From NCBI GenBank assembly GCA_036362985.1, contig JAYGXS010000003.1, forward strand, positions 67,614,750-67,678,749: a stretch of 64,000 nt of DNA, read 5' to 3'. The notes beneath the pieces were generated by a model. That model saw only the letters and a list, made by a program, of their open reading frames with translations. It was not told the origin of the DNA and did not search any database. How positions within the stretch are numbered: the first letter of the stretch is position 1; each line of letters opens with the position of its first letter. This DNA comes from Ligula intestinalis. Taxonomy: Eukaryota; Platyhelminthes; Cestoda; Diphyllobothriidea; Diphyllobothriidae. Of the stretch, positions 45,991-59,310 are shown one piece after another. The position numbers were made by a program, and so were the translations under genes.

Positions 45991-47075
45991 CGAGATTTTA
46001 TTTTTACATTGTTTTGAAGAGAAAATGCGATCACTGGTATCTCATAAAAACAAGCTTAATTATGTCAAGAAAAATGTTTTCTCAACCTAGAGAAGTACAA
46101 CTGTGCAAATGTTTGTAAATAATTTTTTTCCTTTTTTCTTCTTCTTCATACTTCATAAACAGCTTATCGAAAGATTGTTTTCTGCAGCTTTGAAGTGCTG
46201 CTTTACTCACGTATTTTTTATATAAATAGCGTAAAAGACAAGCTTTACTGGTTTTTATGGTTGTTGTCATACATCTTTTTGGGAGTCTCAGTTTTGACTC
46301 TGATATTAATCAACTACTTCGTTTATTGCTGGAATATTTGACCAGTTTTATCTAGCTTTTGGCCAGTTCCTTATCGAGAATGTTCCTACTTACTATTCAT
46401 TTTGTCCACTGTGCTAGGGATTAAGTAGTTAAGTTCATCATTATATGCGAACGGCCAAAGCTGCCGGTGTAGGACAAGAGAAATACAAATTAATTGTATT
46501 TAACCAAAGTATATAATCAAACCAGTGTTTTCTGTTCCATGTGTGTTGTCTACAGTTTGGCTAACAATTTCTTAACTTAATTATTCACTAGTCCGCATGG
46601 CGCCGAATTAACAATCAAGCTGCATTCTGAAATCCGTCCTATCAATAGCTGAAATCGACTTATTTACAAACCAGTAAAGCCAGCTTTTTTGCACGTAACC
46701 AAAGACTATAAAAATAGTCGAACCATCATGATTATCTGAAATAGTTGCTCTTCAAATTAAAATCCTCTCACGGGGCCTTTAAGTGCATTTCTGATGGCGC
46801 CAGCCTCATGATATTTTGCGCGGAACAGTGGCCGGGAAGGGTTTTTCGTTGCTTCGCCTAAGCTACTTTGCCTGAAAGTAGCGGTGTGTAGTAAGCCGTT
46901 CGACTTCCTCGGGCATACTCCCCGAGGTAAGCGGTTTTGCAGGCGACGGCGTCTTTGATTTTTCCCAGGAACGGAGAAACACTAATGAGTCGTTAGACTT
47001 GCCGATTTGCCACCGAACCATGCGGATGTTTTTAAAGTGGTAGACCACTAAACGGCACGTGGTCTAAGTTTGCAG

Positions 47076-47363
47076 TTAAGCACAGTGAAGAATACGCATG
47101 AGTACATTTATTATAAGAGTGAATAAGCCAGCAATATTAGTCGCCATAAAGACTCCACAGTATATGATGATTAATTTGTCTAGAGGACGCAGTCTACCTT
47201 CATCCAAATGGTTCCGGGTTAAGTAATAGAGCTGTAAGTTCTGATACTTGCGATCAAAACTTTCTGAATGGAGTTCTAAAGATTTTGAAAACTTCGAATT
47301 TACACCGAAAAAACCCAGTTGGGTAGGTCCTGCCCACAATTGAAGGAAAATGTCACCGGCCAT
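47076..47363 (-). CDS. Possible small single-pass membrane protein
   Basis: A 95-codon minus-strand frame starts MAGDIFLQLWAG and carries one strong membrane segment near residues 66-90 (LIIIYCGVFMATNIAGLFTLI), preceded by a charged stretch. The upstream in-frame stop is close, so the ATG is plausible. The topology (short soluble N-part, one C-terminal TM) recalls small respiratory-complex subunits such as COX7A, but no diagnostic residues are conserved. Low confidence that it is a gene. Confidence 0.25.
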   Translation of the reverse strand: MAGDIFLQLWAGPTQLGFFGVNSKFSKSLELHSESFDRKYQNLQLYYLTRNHLDEGRLRPLDKLIIIYCGVFMATNIAGLFTLIINVLMRILHCA

Positions 47364-50300
47364 TAAAATGCTCGTAAACGTATAGGCATTTTTTTGCCGT
47401 CATACGCAAAACAATAGAGCAGAATTTGGAGATGACCAAATGGAAAATGAATTGTTGCTAAAATCAATAAAGGTTTCATTTTTAACGACGATTTTGTAAA
47501 AAAAAATTCTACCTTTATGCAATTAATGTAAAAGTGACTACAGCTGCCTTCCAGCGAGAAGACGAAATCAGTATGACATACTTCAGTAAAATCTGTCGCA
47601 GCTTTATCTCGTCTCCGCCGCAGCAAACACTCGTTCGTTTGATCAACGTCAGATGCGCGTCAACGTTGAACTGCGATTTTAGAGCAATTGGAAGATTAGA
47701 TTTGTTTTGAAGGGTAACGACCTTGAAAAGATGTCCGCATGTCTATTATTGGATGCATTTTACGAATTTTAAGAAAGGAGATTTATAAATCAATGCAGCC
47801 TCACTCAAATCCATCAGAAGTGAACAATAATTGAATTTGGGGCGAACAGCCTGAAATACGGTGCTTTTACATTTTTTAAAATAATAATGAGTACATTGGC
47901 TCATGGAATTGATCCACCATATTGTTCTGTCATCCATGTATAAGCCAATTTTCTTATAATAATAGCCGTTGACTGGTTTTGACCGTTACGTAATCCCTTT
48001 TATTTTAATTTGAGCCACAATAATACGATCATCTGCCCAGTATTTTAGCATCCTCTTTCAGGAAATTTAAATTTGGCGTAAATAGTGCAACTTATTAATC
48101 GATGATTGTTCCTAATGTTGGCAGTAGCTGTTTTCGGATATTATGTGTTGTTTGTGATCTCCTGTTTTTTTTGTTTGGCGTATCCACGTTAGTCCATTGT
48201 GCATCAGGGAAGATTTAAAGTAAATTCGAAATACTATTTGTAAAATAAAACGTATCCCTTTGAAGTGAGATCTTCGGAAAGCGACTGTTACTGCACAGTC
48301 AAAATAGTTCTACAATTTTGATTTTATTTCGGTGCAAGTCATCCTACGTGTACACAGTGTTCGTAATGTACGTCAATTTTCTAGTGGCCACTAGGCTCAA
48401 TAAACCCCCAAGGCCATTCAACTGGATGCTGACTGCACAGAATTGCAATATTTTTGAATAACTGAGATCATTTCGGTGACGTTTGTAGAAGGTATTGGAA
48501 TATAGGCAAAACAGTCCCCCTTTTGTAATAGTGGACTGCCATAGAGGTAGCGCGAAAATTTAAACGCCAGCACGCTGTGAATAATTCTTTAGTATACGGA
48601 CACAGATTTATGGGATAAATGTTGCTATAAAGCGATTGTAATTTTCTCGGGGAATACTTTATGCTTTTTACTTTGATGGCTGCTGGGTCACCTGCAAAAG
48701 CCTGGGCAATGAGCGATCCGTTGGCTTTTCCTTACTAAATTTTTTAATCTAATTTTGATTACTTAACTGCAATTTTAGTATTTTTTGACTTTCTGACAAC
48801 TATTTTTAAAGCATTTGTATATACAACCCAGCAAACCTCATAATTTTTTAAAAGATTTGTCACGTTTAATTAGTTACTTGTTTGGAGGATTAAGTCTGGG
48901 CTGACTTATTTTCCTTTTAATGTTTTTTTAAACAGTGAAAATTGACCTGCAGAAATGCCGTCCGTTTTCGACAGCGTAAAGTTCGACATGAGAAAGATCT
49001 ATTAGAAACCCTATGATCCCTTTTTATGCTCTGCAGCCGAGTCAAGCAGAAATAGAAAAGTCACTAAACACTGACTGTTAAAATGCTTACAAATGATTTT
49101 GATTTTTTTGGAAGTTTTTATAGGCGTCAGCTTTGCAAAACACTGTTGCTTATATGCTTACCATTACGACATTTTTGGACTAAAAATGTAGCTTTTAGTT
49201 CAATTTTCGTCTCAATGGTTACTCCAGCGAACTCAAACACATTTTTGGTGATACAATGTAAACTCAGAACTTTATCATATTAATGAACTTTTTTATATCA
49301 AGATTATGTAATATCTCACGCGATCTTGTTTTAGTTTACTTAAGAGTATGGAAATGCTCAGCAGTAAACTAGGATAAAAAACATTTGGCTGTTGAAAAAT
49401 TCCAATCAGAGGTTTTTCAACAGACGCTGGTTATCAAGCCTCCAGCTGGCGTATTATGTACCAAAGCGAGAGAATTTCTGACTACATATTCCATATTTCT
49501 TTTCCTCAGCCTCAGATTTTGGCGGCAGTACATTTAAGGCAATGAGACAACATAGGATAATTTTTCAAAATCATAAGGAATCCAGGGCATAAGTGTTTTA
49601 ATCTCTTTTTCTAAGCATGTTGTTTTCTGGCCGTAGTCATCAGCTTTCCATAGACACAAAAGTGTTTATCAGATGATTTTTTGCGGGAGTAGAATCACTT
49701 AAATTCCTTTTCTGGGATGAAACACACCAGAAAGCATAAGTGCCTAGCCCGTTCGAAGAAATAGGAAATACATATCCAGTTTCAATGGAGGCGTTCTGTT
49801 TGAAAAGGTGTCTCTCTTCAGAATTCAGCTATATTTCTTGTCGACAGCACTTGTGTTTAACGTTCATGTATCCTTATGCGCCCACCTGCAACGACACTCT
49901 GACTTCCAACATGTGAATAAATCAGCGTCACATAATCTACACGTTTCTGTGAATGGTGAAGTTCAGATATGTGGTTTATCAGCACCACAACTATCCATCT
50001 GAAATACCCTTCTTTGAAAACAGTTCAGAGGTTACTGAATGCTTTTTCGTTCAGCTCTTCTAGGTTGTGCGCAAACCAAATTGTAGTCGTGATGTAGACG
50101 TTTTTTCAGGTAATCATTATAACAGCTGACTATTTGGAATGGTTTTTCCTGAAACCGAACATTTAAAAAGACCACATTAAATGCTTTCATTTGGACACGA
50201 AAACACAACACATCACTCTGTTAAGGCTACACTGGCTCAATATTAAGACAGTCGTAAGAAAAACCTAACGTCATTCGCAGGAATCTTATAAGACCTCGTA

Positions 50301-53300
50301 AACCACATCAATTTGCGCCAGTGTTTTAAAATTCACTCACAAAAACTAGTACTTCCCTAAGAAATTGCGTTATGGCCTCGGTTAAAGTCGGTGATTTTAA
50401 CAAATGAAGATAAAAAAAATTAGAATGAGTAAATTCAGGCTAAACGTCATAGACTAGACTGTCTGTACGTTAGCATCACCGGGGCTACACATAGAAGGAT
50501 TTATTTTCTGTGCGGATGATACAAAATAATTAGGCGGATTAAAATTTGCCTTTCATAGCTAATATAAACCAAACTTGTCTCATTAGATTAACTCCATAGC
50601 CAGTCATTCAGCTGATTTAGTTTTTTTCGTTCTGGCTTAAATATGGTTTTTTAAATACGTTAAAATGTTACTCCGTAGATGAAATCTACCTAACTATTAT
50701 CGTTACCTGTTTCAAAAATTTCTTCGACAGACAAGAAATGTAAACAGAACTGTACATCACACTGTTGACCATCAATCGATTATTGCATGCCAGTACTATT
50801 GTATCCTCTCTGCGTTGGTAACAAAGAGCCTTCAGCAGGATAATGTTTAGTGCGAATAATCACAATATTATCCAATATTTAAATATAGTCTGCCTTTATT
50901 TGCCACGCATTTAAAGTGACCCTTTTTAAAGTTTAACTACTGCGATGGCGCCATTTGCCATGCAATTTATTTGTCGAGAGCAAAACAGCCCTAACCAGCA
51001 CATAAAATTAAGACGAACGATGACTGCAATCAAAGCGTGAACTGTGTGTCCGCAACTTTTTAACTCGGACGTTAAAATGTTCATCCCAAAATAGCCCATC
51101 TACGTTCGGTAGCGTCCTCGTAGCTTGGTTTTGCTTTATTTACAAAAAGTGAACCAAAAAGCTACACGAAGGGTAATGTGTAGTGGGGGCATTAAAACCA
51201 AATATGTGAATCCAGCTACCACAATTAAATTACCCTTTCACGTAGCGGACAACATCAAATACCATTAATATTCAGCGTGTTGTTTCTGGAAAGAAATTGA
51301 GCCCTTTAACCAAAAGTGCCGACTTAAATAGTTATATATTATTTGAATTTTATTCGTGAAAGTCCACTGTTAGCGTAAATAGATATTCTCTGACGCTTTT
51401 TATAGAAAATGTTCACAGCTTGCATCGTTAGATGCTACAAACACATGAACCAGTAGCATAGTCTTAGGCAAAAGCAGGGTAACATTATAAGTGGTTTTTA
51501 AATGCGTTAACATGAACTAAGTCGCTCGGTGAGCATTGCAGTTGACTAACATTCTTATACCCAGCAGCGTGCAAAATTTTGCTCACGCCCGACCAAACAA
51601 CAGACTTCATAGTGTAAATCCAATGGATCATTAGTCAGCATTTTTCTCTTTTATTTTGATTCAAATAAGACTGAAAACTTTATCTTCATTTGTATCCGAT
51701 TGGTTATTCTGTTTGAATAGATAAAAAAGATAATGGTGGGATGGACGTCACATATCCTTTCAAGAGGCAACCTTTATGCCTGGTCCTTTCTTCTCCACTC
51801 ATAAACTACGTTTAAAGCATCCTCTCTAACTTGTCACTTGCCTTCAAAATTTAAAATACTTTAACCTTGTTTCTCCTAGTTTTCCGTATTTTTGGTTTCG
51901 TGACCATAAGGTTAGGCGGTTGATTTACTTAATGCGTAGAATTAATGGAAAATAAATGTATGAAAGAGTTTTGTTTAAACTGATCTTCAGGGTTACTTAA
52001 AGTCTGCATGGTAGTCCAAAGAAGGACAGTTTTATATCTTATAACTGTATATACAAAGGAATCCTAACTGACAGACAAAATCTGAAACGTTTATAAATGA
52101 GGAAAATCTAAATTGTCCTGACTTTTGTAACAGCTCATGTCGGGATAACTTAAATGTTCACCTTAAAACAACAATTTGCTAACATAAACCAATATAACCT
52201 TACTTTAAATGCCCTTCGTGTCAAAAATTATTTTTGGATGGAGCCTTGATATATTTTTACCCGAAACTTTATTCATTTTACTCTTTTCAAAGGTGAGAAA
52301 AAAAACTAAAAAAGCACGTGCTTAACTTAACGTAAAGCTGGTGTTAATAAATAACTCCCTAATGGAACATTGCACGTCGAAGTTTTACCTTTTTCATCAG
52401 AGTTAGGCCTTGTAGTTTCCAACAAATTTTTCAGGTGCTTTAAATTATGCAAAAATCGCCGCATCAAAACAAGTAATTTGGAGGCACTTTAATTCATGCC
52501 CGTGTTCATAAAAGTTTCCTCTTCATACAAAGGTCAACTTGTGATATCATTTTATGATATCGGATTGTTTAATTAGGCAATGCAAAAACCTTAACAAATT
52601 CTCACTACGTTAGCGCTCGTGCATGTTAGTTTAATTTTGACTGGTGGTTGCAGTCTGCTGCTGTGTGGTTACTGACCTTGCTTTCGAAAACGATGTGGAT
52701 AAAGTGAGTTGAGGAAATGGTTTCCGACGGTCACCCAAATACTGTTATCCTTTTTTTCTTTAAAAATGATATTTTAATTTAGGCATCCTTAGGAAAAAAC
52801 AACACATAATAAGGTTTGTACACTAAAAATATTCTGTTAATCATCGAAGATTGGTTTACACTCTGACCTATCCCGCTCCTTTAATTAAGCAAATGTTTTC
52901 GTTTCTTTGACATCTGTATGCACTCAAGCGTTATATATGTCAGATTAATATCTGCCCATCGTGCCTCGTTTAAATTTCAATAAAAGTCAATCGAAGTCAA
53001 TCCTTTGAGACAGATCTTTTCAGGCTCGTTCGCGAAGCTGATATGAATAGTTGAGCTGAAAGGTGTCGACCACTGTGGTATGACCCAATAGACCTCGTGA
53101 ATACATACTAAGTTCATCTTGCCTTAGTTGTAACGGGAACGCTGGGGAACGCACCGATGCCCAAAATCCTAGCAACTGCATCAGTCAGCGGCACAATATG
53201 CGCGAAGAATGGGTGTCGGGGCTTCGTGATATTACCTGTTCTGGCAGAATGTTAAATAATTACATTATAGTCTAGCAATGCAACTAAGGATTTAGGCTGC

Positions 53301-53480
53301 CACAATTCACCCACGGTCTATTCCTAAGTCATATATGAACATTTATTGCAAAATGTGTTGTGGCCACTTAATTAATTTAAATGGCGAATACGCTTATCGT
53401 TGTTTACGCGCATCCTGATATTTATACATTTAATTATCCTAGATATAGTTAGCGTTTTTAGTCCACAATTAAATGGCAGG
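47364..53480. other. Long stretch without supported genes
   Basis: AT-rich DNA, only short open frames, no recognised domain or RNA gene. If the DEG/ENaC gene continues downstream, its missing exons may lie here as short segments I cannot tell from noise. Confidence 0.4.
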
Positions 53481-54557
53481 ATATATTTTATGGGACATAA
53501 GTTTTAACCCAACGGATTCAGTTAGTTGTAGCAGCATACAATAAGACATCTGCCACAGACTGAAGGAAAGAACAAGCTATTTTGCCTAAAATGTATCATT
53601 AAATAAAGCAAAGAAACGTTTTAATTTTGTTTTGCTAAATGTCACCTAGGATTTTGATCAGGATCTTCGAATTGTTTGCTGTAAACGTTAGTTACACTGA
53701 CGTGTTGAGAAGACTGACAGAATGCTTGTGTTGACATCCATTTTTAAAAATGTTAAAATAGAGTTTTTATGCCTGTTAAAATGAAGAGAAATTCTATTGA
53801 AAAAAATCAGAATATTTGCCCGGTTGTAGTCTATTTTAGAAAGCACTTCTTTCACGCATCATATGCACATTTATGAAAAGGTTGATAATTATAAGGAAAC
53901 CAAACGCTCTGTTTCTAGTATGTGCTGTTGCTGCCATTTTTGGTTCAAATTTAGGTCTTACGGGCTCACCTGTTGTTAAACGTATTTCGACGCAGACTTT
54001 CTTCTCAGGCTAGTTGTTTAATATATAATAGGCTCCACCCTCGCTGTGCGAAAAAATTACCAGATGCAAGTGAAGCTCGTTTATACCATTCAAATGGACG
54101 GCATTTTGAGGGAAAGTTGAATGGAAACAGTAGATGAAAAAGGTTAACCATTATGCTCTAAAACTGTCTTAGATTAAACAGAAAAAATGCGATGAAATTG
54201 GCTAGTCATTAGTGGGAAAGTCAGTCATGGTTTTCTTGGATGCAAAGTAAAGTTCAGAAACGAGCTCGCACGTACTAGCACATTATGTCTACATGTATTC
54301 AAAAGTCACAAGTCATTATTCCAGGTGTCGTTGGTGTTGGTGATCATCAATCAATCAACAGTAGGTATTTTGGAGAGTTTACATCTTAAACCTATAAAGG
54401 CAGTTGGTCTTAACCAAATACAATGAGATAACTGCCACGGACTGCTGGAAAAGCCAAGCTGATTTTGCTGAAATATATTATGCAATGAAAAAACAAACAG
54501 TTTTGATTTTCTTTTAAAAATAATTTTTGGTGACCAGAATGTGTTTCTTATCCTGCT

Positions 54558-54592
54558 GACGTTTCCTACAGCTGAGCCGGCTGTACTTTGTC
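54558..54592 (-). ncRNA. Hammerhead-related hairpin, altered core (copy 1)
   Basis: On the minus strand: TTTGACAAAG, TACAGC, loop CGGCTCA, GCTGTA, G, GAAACGTC, AGC. Stem II and the GAAACGTC box match the PLE ribozyme plan, but CUGANGA reads TTGACAA. See the partner at 54933-54969. Confidence 0.45.
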
Positions 54593-54932
54593 AAAGCGAG
54601 AACTTACTTTATCGATCAGCACTTCAAAGTTGTGGCTGTGTACGTTGGCCATTGGCTGATCGATGTTTTTTAGGCACGCTGCTCGGCTGTTTATTTTCAC
54701 ATAAGGTGTCGATGTGGATCTTGGATGTATTTGCTGAATGCCTTAATTACAGTTATGTTTGGAGAAAACAGCCAGATTACTAATTTTAACATCAAGTTAC
54801 GCCAATTTCAAACAGAGTTTTCAGCTTGTGAAAATGCATAGAAAATATTCCACTTCAAGTTTTAAAAAAAGTATTCTAGGATAAGAATTGTAGTTCACGT
54901 GCTGCTCAGCGGAATAAATTTGTTGGTTTGTT

Positions 54933-54969
54933 GACGTTTCGGACAGCTGAGCCGGCTGTCCATTGTCGA
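54933..54969 (-). ncRNA. Hammerhead-related hairpin, altered core (copy 2)
   Basis: On the minus strand: TTCGACAATG region, GGACAGC, loop CGGCTCA, GCTGTCC, then GAAACGTC. Stem II is seven perfect pairs. Compared with copy 1, one stem pair is swapped (G-C for U-A), which is covariation, while the CUGANGA box is lost in both. Confidence 0.5.
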
Positions 54970-55689
54970 AGCGTATGCTGACTTTATAGAGCAACGTATT
55001 TAAATTCACTGCTTAGCACTCAGTGTGGATTTTGGCCAAGCAGCAAACGGAGAAAAATCGATCAGTCCAAGGCCAACAGGTACAGCCGTAATTTTAAATT
55101 TGTTGATCAATAAAGTCAATACACACTTCGAAAAGGACAGCCTGCCAAGCTGCACAAATCGTCAGCAAACTAACAAATATATTCTGGTGAACAAAACATG
55201 AGCTATAATATTCTACTTCCTATTTAAAAAAATCGGACTGACTTCCTGTTTGCAGCACAAACCAAACTCTTTGTTTTCCAACATACAGTTTTGCTGCTAT
55301 TAAAAATAGCCTTTTTGTTAAACTGTAGGTCGTATGGGCTGACGTGTCCTTAAACGTATTCAGATGCGGCTTTTCTGCTCATTTTGGTTGCACAGTATAT
55401 AATAAGACCTAACCTTATTGTTAGGGAACATGACCAGATGCGAGTGTGAGTGCCATCAGAAAAAGCTAAATTATGAGTGGCAGTTGAAAGACTGCATGCT
55501 CCTGGGAGAGGGAACTTACTGAAGATTAAACACTAAAGCTTTCTTAGATTAACTAGAAAGATGCGAGGAAAGTCTCTGGCCAATAGCGGAAAAGTCTGCC
55601 CTAACTTTGAACAATCGAAGGTAAATGTGTGAAACAAGCTCACAATTACTAGTCTATAATGTCCACAGATATTCAAAAGTGATAAGATA

Positions 55690-55935
55690 CAGTCTTTTGG
55701 CAGTACAGGTACCACCTAAAAGCCCGATGAGAAAGCTATCCTGTAAATGAATACCTTTGGAGAAGCATCGAACACGGATAGGTCGATAGAATTATCATTT
55801 AAGACACAGGAGACTGAAATGGCCATTTCTGGCTCATTAGCCGTCGTCCGACAGTTGACCACAAACTCAAGTGGTGTCTCATCCTATCAGCCAACTGACG
55901 ACATTTCTAATCAGAGTCAAACTTCCTAACACTTG
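55690..55935 (-). repeat. SINE copy (minus)
   Basis: Minus-strand body: GACGACGGCTAATGAGCC, AGAAATGGCCATTTCAG, TCTCCTGTG. A decayed head with TTTGACTCTGATTAG lies towards 55930. Confidence 0.6.
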
Positions 55936-55939
55936 AGTC

Positions 55940-56180
55940 ACAAGTTAGTTGCCTCGGCAGTTTTGGTCAGGGATATTGATACTCATTGATGAATGTGCAC
56001 CTGACCACTTACGGAAATCATGTCCCGCTCTCCCTTGGATCTCGACAGAGTCCCTGATAGTCGTACCAGCTCGAAGTAGGCAGATAGAATTGTGGGTAAA
56101 GTCAAGAGACACTGGAATGGCCATTTCTGTTTCACTAACCGTCGTCAGCAAGTCAAGGGCCAGACCAGAGCGAGACAGAT
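55940..56180 (-). repeat. SINE copy (minus), head missing
   Basis: Minus-strand body with GACGACGGTTAGTGAAAC, AGAAATGGCCATTCCAG and TGTCTCTTGAC, then AGCTGGTACGACTATCAGGG and GCGGGACATGATT. It matches the copy at 10.95-11.17 kb in the same order. Confidence 0.6.
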
Positions 56181-56239
56181 GAGTTCCATTTGTGATCAGG
56201 GTCACGTTATCAATGCTGATCAATATCCCCTGACTTAAA

Positions 56240-56480
56240 CATGCAAGACAACAGGCTCGTGGCACAACAGTTAGAGCATCTGACACTGATCAAAAAGTTC
56301 GTGATTTCGTAGCTCGAATGGGACACCCCTTGAGTCTGGGTATGACTGGGTTGTGATGAATCATGAGTCAGAAATGGACATTCCAGTCTCCCTTGCCGTT
56401 ACCGGCAATTTTATTTGCCTTTATCCAGCTGTGGAGCAGGACAGATTAACCCCGTTAGTAGTCAACTGAAAGTTCGGCAA
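56240..56480 (+). repeat. SINE copy (plus)
   Basis: Head at about 56246-56315 with GGCACAACAGTTAGAGC (A-box-like) and a decayed B-box (CGTAGCTCGAATGGG). Body: GAGTCAGAAATGGACATTCC, AGTCTCCCTTGCCG. It is third in a row with two minus copies. Confidence 0.65.
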
Positions 56481-57559
56481 TGAGTGATGAGGTCCAATAA
56501 AGTGATGCCGATTACCTACCAGAAAAAAAGTGTTTGCATAAGAAATGTGCTTCGGCGAACCAACGCGCACTGTATGATAGGGTTAAGAAGCAACAAAAGG
56601 AGGATCTTGGCTTGTAGCTCTTTTTGGCCACTGGACATCACTGTAGGTACAATAAAACGTCCATGTTGGGAGTGTGCCCTTCATTAGTCCACATCAAGGA
56701 CGTGGCTAAGGTCACCAAACATGTGCTAAGTCCCATCAGTATGAACACCACCCACATTGACCTGATGTAACGACCTCTCCTTTTCTCATTCACCTACCAC
56801 TCGACTACAGGCCGTTGACATGTCAGCAGTAGCATAGCACATAGGTTGTCACTGCTTCTGCAGTTAGCAAGCCAGAAGAACTGAAAAAAGTCGGGGAAAA
56901 GACAACATAAGGCGCTAGAAAAAACGAAATTTCTACTAAAAATGTCAGATGGATAGACGGTTCCTGGCGGGTGTCAGAGGTGAGCTTCAACGAACGGCAA
57001 GGTCTAAAAGTTAGTCAGGCTTTCTCTAAACAAACGGACTCTTGAAAAGTTTCCATTTGTAACATAAGGTTGCTTTCTCTGTTATGTCATAAACTGGCCT
57101 TAGTTTATAAGATATCGAGGCAACTCATGGGATTGTTGAAATAAGTGCATTGCAAACACAAAGCTAGAGTGAAATTCCTGTGCTTGCCAGCCTGAATGCT
57201 CTCTTGTTAATTTATTTATTAAATATAATAAATAATCTTTCCTGCTTTCCTATATATACGGTACATATGTAAGAGACAGTGAAAACAAAGAAATATGTTT
57301 ACAGCGAAGTTAGTTTGTTTACACATTGATTGTTTCACCTTGATGTTGGCATGACTTAGCGGCGGAGGGTTAGACCATTAAAGGCAAGCCTAAGGAAGAA
57401 ATAGAGAAAAGATATAATGACGATTTCTAATTTCTCTGTCACTGTTAACAGGAAATACTCCATTCCATGATGTATATCTCGATATGAAATGTTGTCCGGT
57501 CAAACACAAACCTTAAACCTCCAATAGTTGATACATTTTCATATACAGTATGGCCAGTG

Positions 57560-58860
57560 CTGCATGCAAAATGCCTTAGTTTGTAAAGATTTGATCATTA
57601 CTCGCATACCGGCGTGAAGGCATTTACGAAAACCAAGAAATAATAATGAACAATATCAGGCATATATAGTGCTCAAAGGAAGCAATAGAAGTACTGAGCA
57701 TTTGTTAAGGAATTTTTTTTTATAATTCCCAAGTTCCGCAGACGTAAAAATAGTTATAATTTAGAACAATATATTCATAACCTGTCGTAATTTGAAAACA
57801 TAACCTAATCACTTTCTTTATATAAATATAACTTTTCTTTGGTCAAAATGTTTTATTCAAAGTACCATTAATGGATAAATATTAGTTTATAATTTTCGTT
57901 TAAATTTGAACATATTTTCGAGCATTTTCAATGACTTCGTGATTTCGTCGCTTACATTAAAACCTTTAAAATAAGTTATATATTAAGAGTTTTTACGGAA
58001 AAGATGAATTTTGGGATATTACTTCTTTTGAACATGGCTATGTGAATCATATTTAGAAATGCCTCAAAACAGCAAAACGCATTGTTAGGCAAAAAGTAGG
58101 TCCGCTATAGAAGTCTGGCATCAAATTAATAAAAAATCTGTCTGTAATAGGTCAAATCTTTGAAAAATACTTTTTTTAAATATTCAGCACACAAATTTCT
58201 CTGCATATTACGTTTTTTCACGGTAATGTTAAGATCAGTTCAGACAAAAATGGTCGAATTAGACTGAAGATGATGGATTATGATCCGCCATAGTTGATAA
58301 CTTCCAGGATGTACTTTAAGCTTATGAATGCAAAATAAAGTGGCCATATACATGGCCGATTTTTAACTTATAATTATCCTGCTATCTGTTTCGTTTCTAA
58401 ATTACGCACAAACAGAAGGTATAGTGTACAAAAAGTTTATTTCTGCATGACGCACACTAAAAAGGCTTATCTAACATTAACTTTGCAATAAAATATAGGC
58501 ACACTTTGCTCTTGGGGCATCTAGGGAATGTGGTAAAGCAAAATGTGACCAAAAAGTTTTTGTTTTTGCATTTTGTGTAAACAGACTTTATGGGTTAGCT
58601 AAACATTATCTTTAAAACTTAACTTATTCCTTGTTTCCAAAAATAAATGCGATTTATTAAAATTGGCTTATCTTACATTGAGCAAATTCGGACTAAATTT
58701 TCCGGTTCTAGTAGGAGATATGTTCTAGTCTTCATATCTTATTTTGGAATTCTTCCATAGCAGATTGCATAAGAAATTCCTTCGATATGAGACGACGCCC
58801 AATTTCGCCAAGATTATTGTCCATTACCCTTACTATCCTTGAACAGAAGGGCGATGTTCT
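57560..58860 (+). repeat. ~1.3-1.5 kb dispersed AT-rich repeat, copy 2
   Basis: Collinear with 31230-32810: AAGAAATAATAATGAACA, GACGTAAAAATAGTTATAAT, TTCTTTTGAACATGGC, AATGCCTCAAAACAGC and AAATTCCTTCGATATGAGAC. It lacks the hammerhead motif present in copy 1. PLE debris follows ~0.5 kb downstream. Confidence 0.7.
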
Positions 58861-59310
58861 TCACTGAAAGGCTTTCCCAGGATTTAATCCTCTCAGTGGA
58901 TCAAAGTAACGTTACCAAAAATATTCTAAACTACCAAAGCGAATTTCGTCGTCACTTTTGCATGCATCACTCACAGTACTGTACTTTGCTGAGAAAAATA
59001 CCAAATTGCACTATTAACCCAATAGGCTAGAAATAGAACTGATCTAGGCAAACAGTATTTTTAACGGTAGCGCAGTTTGCTGTTGTGAATGTATATGCAC
59101 CTCCCTGATGTCACTTTAGCGGCTTCCGATTGCGGTTTTCAAAGCGGAAATCTGGTAGCTACTTTGGTAGTTTGCCAATCTGAAATGAATATCTGAATGT
59201 TTGTTTAATTAACAGACAGCTAAGCCTTAAAATATACGTACAACTTAAAAAGACCAGTCCGATCCCCTCTTCCACTGAAGGTCCGAATTTATAAGCATGG
59301 ATTGTAGCTG

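Larger units (their letters stand above)
53500..55730 (+). repeat. Two related ~0.9-1.3 kb units in tandem
   Basis: Unit 1 (about 53500-54360) and unit 2 (about 54400-55730) share, in order, TGCCAC(A/G)GACTG, CTGAAATATAT / CTAAAATGTAT, GTTTTGATTTT, then a CCAAAC-CTCT box, GGTC(T/G)TA-GGGCT, a TATATAATA box and ACCAGATGC(A/G)AGTG. Unit 2 is longer because it carries two copies of a GACGTTTC hairpin motif (54.56 and 54.93 kb). Confidence 0.6.

Noticed and set aside
52367..52400. CTGATGA box on the minus strand followed by CGACGTG, resembling a hammerhead
   Set aside because: The GAAA box is missing, spacing is about 31 nt instead of 34, and no stem II forms.
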